IMG/VR virus record: IMGVR_UViG_3300024333_000030
Span: 1 to 21,819 of that record
Reading direction: 5' to 3' (one strand)
DNA length: 21,819 bases
Origin: a virus
Shown: positions 20,701 to 21,819 of the stretch, piece after piece
Position numbering within the stretch: the stretch's first letter is position 1
Layout of the letters: every line of letters starts with the position of its first letter
Program-made: the position numbers and the translations under genes
The notes under the pieces: generated by a model
Databases searched by the model: none
Told to the model about the DNA's origin: nothing
The model's input: only the letters and a program-made list of their open reading frames with translations

Positions 20701-20895
20701 ATGAGAGAAGAAGATGTAATAATAAGCGGAGAGGTACAATGTCCATGGTGTAAACATATTAACAAGAACGCTGATGAAAAGTGGTGTTTGCACGATGGAG
20801 AACAGCATGGTTTATTTTGTAGTAAGTGTGGCAAGAATTTTTATGTGAGGGTGGAAAGACCTATAGAGTATGCAATTTCAAAGGAGCCGATATGA
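20701..20895 (+). CDS. Small zinc-ribbon protein, 64 aa
   Basis: The start is ATG 20701, preceded by AAGGAGG. An upstream in-frame ATG at 20635 overlaps the previous gene and has no RBS. The ribbon is C14/C17 (QCPWCKHINKN) and C40/C43 (LFCSKCGKNFYVRVE), the layout of Zn-ribbon domains resembling rubredoxin-like knuckles. Eleven bases separate it from the previous stop, and its TGA overlaps the next start (ATGA), so translation is coupled. Confidence 0.75.
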   Translation: MREEDVIISGEVQCPWCKHINKNADEKWCLHDGEQHGLFCSKCGKNFYVRVERPIEYAISKEPI

Positions 20896-21074
20896 ATGAA
20901 CAGGAAAGACCGCATCAGCATATAGTTATAGAAGTGTTAGAGGAGTTACAGAGAGCCGAGGTAAGGCAGTTAGAGGAGGATCTTTTAGAGATGCAGAAGA
21001 GCAGGCGTTCTGATGAAGAGCCGATAAATAATTTATCGTACGCTTTTCGCAAGGCTGGCGTAGCTTTGAATTAA
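20892..21074 (+). CDS. Small helical acidic protein, 60 aa
   Basis: ATG 20892 overlaps the previous stop (ATGA) and has AAGGAG 6 nt before it. An earlier in-frame ATG (20826) lies within the neighbour. The protein is a long charged helix (VLEELQRAEVRQLEEDLLEMQKSRR), probably a coiled coil, with a C-terminal NLSYAFRKAGVALN. The family was not recognised. Confidence 0.65.
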   Translation: MNEQERPHQHIVIEVLEELQRAEVRQLEEDLLEMQKSRRSDEEPINNLSYAFRKAGVALN

Positions 21075-21104
21075 GTATTTCCACCAAAGAAAGGAGGTGA
21101 GAAT

Positions 21105-21299
21105 ATGACGATAAAGAAAAGACAGTATGCTTATCATGTTAAAGAGCTTCAAGATGGAAAAGGTTCTAAGATGTTTACGGAGATAGGCGTAGCTTATCTT
21201 ACTAAAGATGGAGTAAATGTAATTTTAAATGCTCTACCTGCAGATGGCAAGTTGTTCATTTGTGATAAAAAAAGAAAGGAGATAGGAAATGAGCTTTGA
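21105..21299 (+). CDS. Small conserved-type phage/plasmid protein, 64 aa
   Basis: AAAGGAGGTGAG precedes ATG 21105. The core TEIGVAYLTKDG...LNALPADGKLFI matches the pattern of a widespread small phage/plasmid protein (IGAAW-x-HKDGKG-x-LDALPLDGR) whose function is unknown. The C-terminus overlaps the next start by 11 nt. This indicates an accessory gene of the rightward operon. Confidence 0.7.
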   Translation: MTIKKRQYAYHVKELQDGKGSKMFTEIGVAYLTKDGVNVILNALPADGKLFICDKKRKEIGNEL

Positions 21300-21807
21300 A
21301 TTACCGATAGAAAAAAAGATGGACTATCACAGTAATGTCAACCAAAAGATAGTTGGCAAGTTAGTGGATAGAGAGGTTATCCGTTGTATGTCGTGGGAGA
21401 TTGAAAAGTTGTTAGAGATAAACGCAAAATTATTTGAAGCCGATCTCCCAAGTTATGACGATATAGCGCAGATTTACCAATATGTATGTCCGGATTGCGG
21501 TTATGGAGTTCAGGAATTGGACGAAGTAAGATTTGATGCAGATGATGGAAGTGATGTTTGGACTTGTCCTAGTTGTAAATTTACAACTGCTGATGAGTGG
21601 GACAACGAGCCGCAGGAGATATTTGAATGGTGGTTGGTGAGCGAGTGGTTTGCGGACAAATTAAAGAAGCATGGCGAACCAATACTTGAATGGGGCAATG
21701 GTACTTATTGGGGCAGGACTTGCACGGGGCAAGCTCTTCAGCTTGATTATGTGATGTGTAGGATAGCCGAAGATATGGAGATCTTAGCGGGTCAAAAGAA
21801 CAGTTGA
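21289..21807 (+). CDS. Conserved-type phage protein with embedded zinc ribbon, 172 aa
   Basis: The protein has three parts. Residues 27-36 (VDREVIRCMS) and the following helix match the N-terminal part of a common phage family. An inserted zinc ribbon follows (C67/C70 and C93/C96; CPDCGYG...CPSCKF). The conserved C-terminal half is PQEIFEWWLVSEWFADKLKKHGEP, ...WGRTCTGQALQLDYVM. That half is widespread in phages but has no known function. AAAGGAGATAGGAA precedes the ATG. The next possible start (ATG 21814) lies 7 nt after the stop and runs off the window. Confidence 0.8.
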   Translation: MSFELPIEKKMDYHSNVNQKIVGKLVDREVIRCMSWEIEKLLEINAKLFEADLPSYDDIAQIYQYVCPDCGYGVQELDEVRFDADDGSDVWTCPSCKFTTADEWDNEPQEIFEWWLVSEWFADKLKKHGEPILEWGNGTYWGRTCTGQALQLDYVMCRIAEDMEILAGQKNS

Positions 21808-21819
21808 GGATAGATGAAT

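Noticed and set aside
20465-20834. Minus-strand frames opposite the zinc-ribbon genes
   Set aside because: Antisense of genes with Cys motifs and strong RBSs.

Overview
The window is part of a tailed-phage (Caudoviricetes) genome, free or proviral. It carries small and large terminase subunits, a portal, a scaffold-like protein, a Mu gpT-like major capsid protein, fibres and tail proteins. The DNA is fairly AT-rich, and nearly every gene has an AGGAGG-type ribosome binding site, so the host is a bacterium. Two structural proteins begin with signal peptides. Nothing here fixes the host genus. No integrase, tRNA, replication protein or lysis enzyme was recognised.

Layout. The genome splits at a gene-free, AT-rich, repeat-rich region (17758-18724). 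Leftwards on the minus strand run terS (17757), terL with an intein (17309), portal, a helical 122-aa protein, a 37-aa basic peptide, a scaffold-like protein, a 179-aa protein and a decoration-like protein split by TAG. These are followed by the major capsid protein, a 14-codon Lys/Gly ORF, a beta-helix protein, a 143-aa protein, two signal-peptide proteins (207 and 1263 aa), an HNH homing endonuclease, two small membrane proteins, a 344-aa connector-like protein and a beta-propeller protein cut by the left edge. Order and content suggest a podovirus-like or short adaptor-based tail, but the genome's remaining tail genes are not visible. Rightwards on the plus strand run eight small genes, 60-205 aa apart from one doubtful ORF, mostly with strong RBSs. 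Five carry CxxC zinc-ribbon pairs, so this looks like an early or host-takeover operon.

Mobile genetics. terL is interrupted exactly in its Walker A loop (GNR / SGKSE) by a 295-aa intein. The intein has no LAGLIDADG motif in its own frame. The opposite strand of the same DNA encodes a 243-aa HNH endonuclease (16349-17080), antisense to the intein and even to its N-terminal splicing blocks. This is the most unusual feature of the window. The second HNH gene (2706-3272) is free-standing, and its RBS and start codon lie in a 12-bp hairpin.

Other notable points are a single in-frame TAG splitting a conserved decoration-like protein while TAG is a normal stop elsewhere, a six-run G-quadruplex motif ahead of terS, three abutting palindromes before the rightward promoter, and several families of short repeats in the divergent region.
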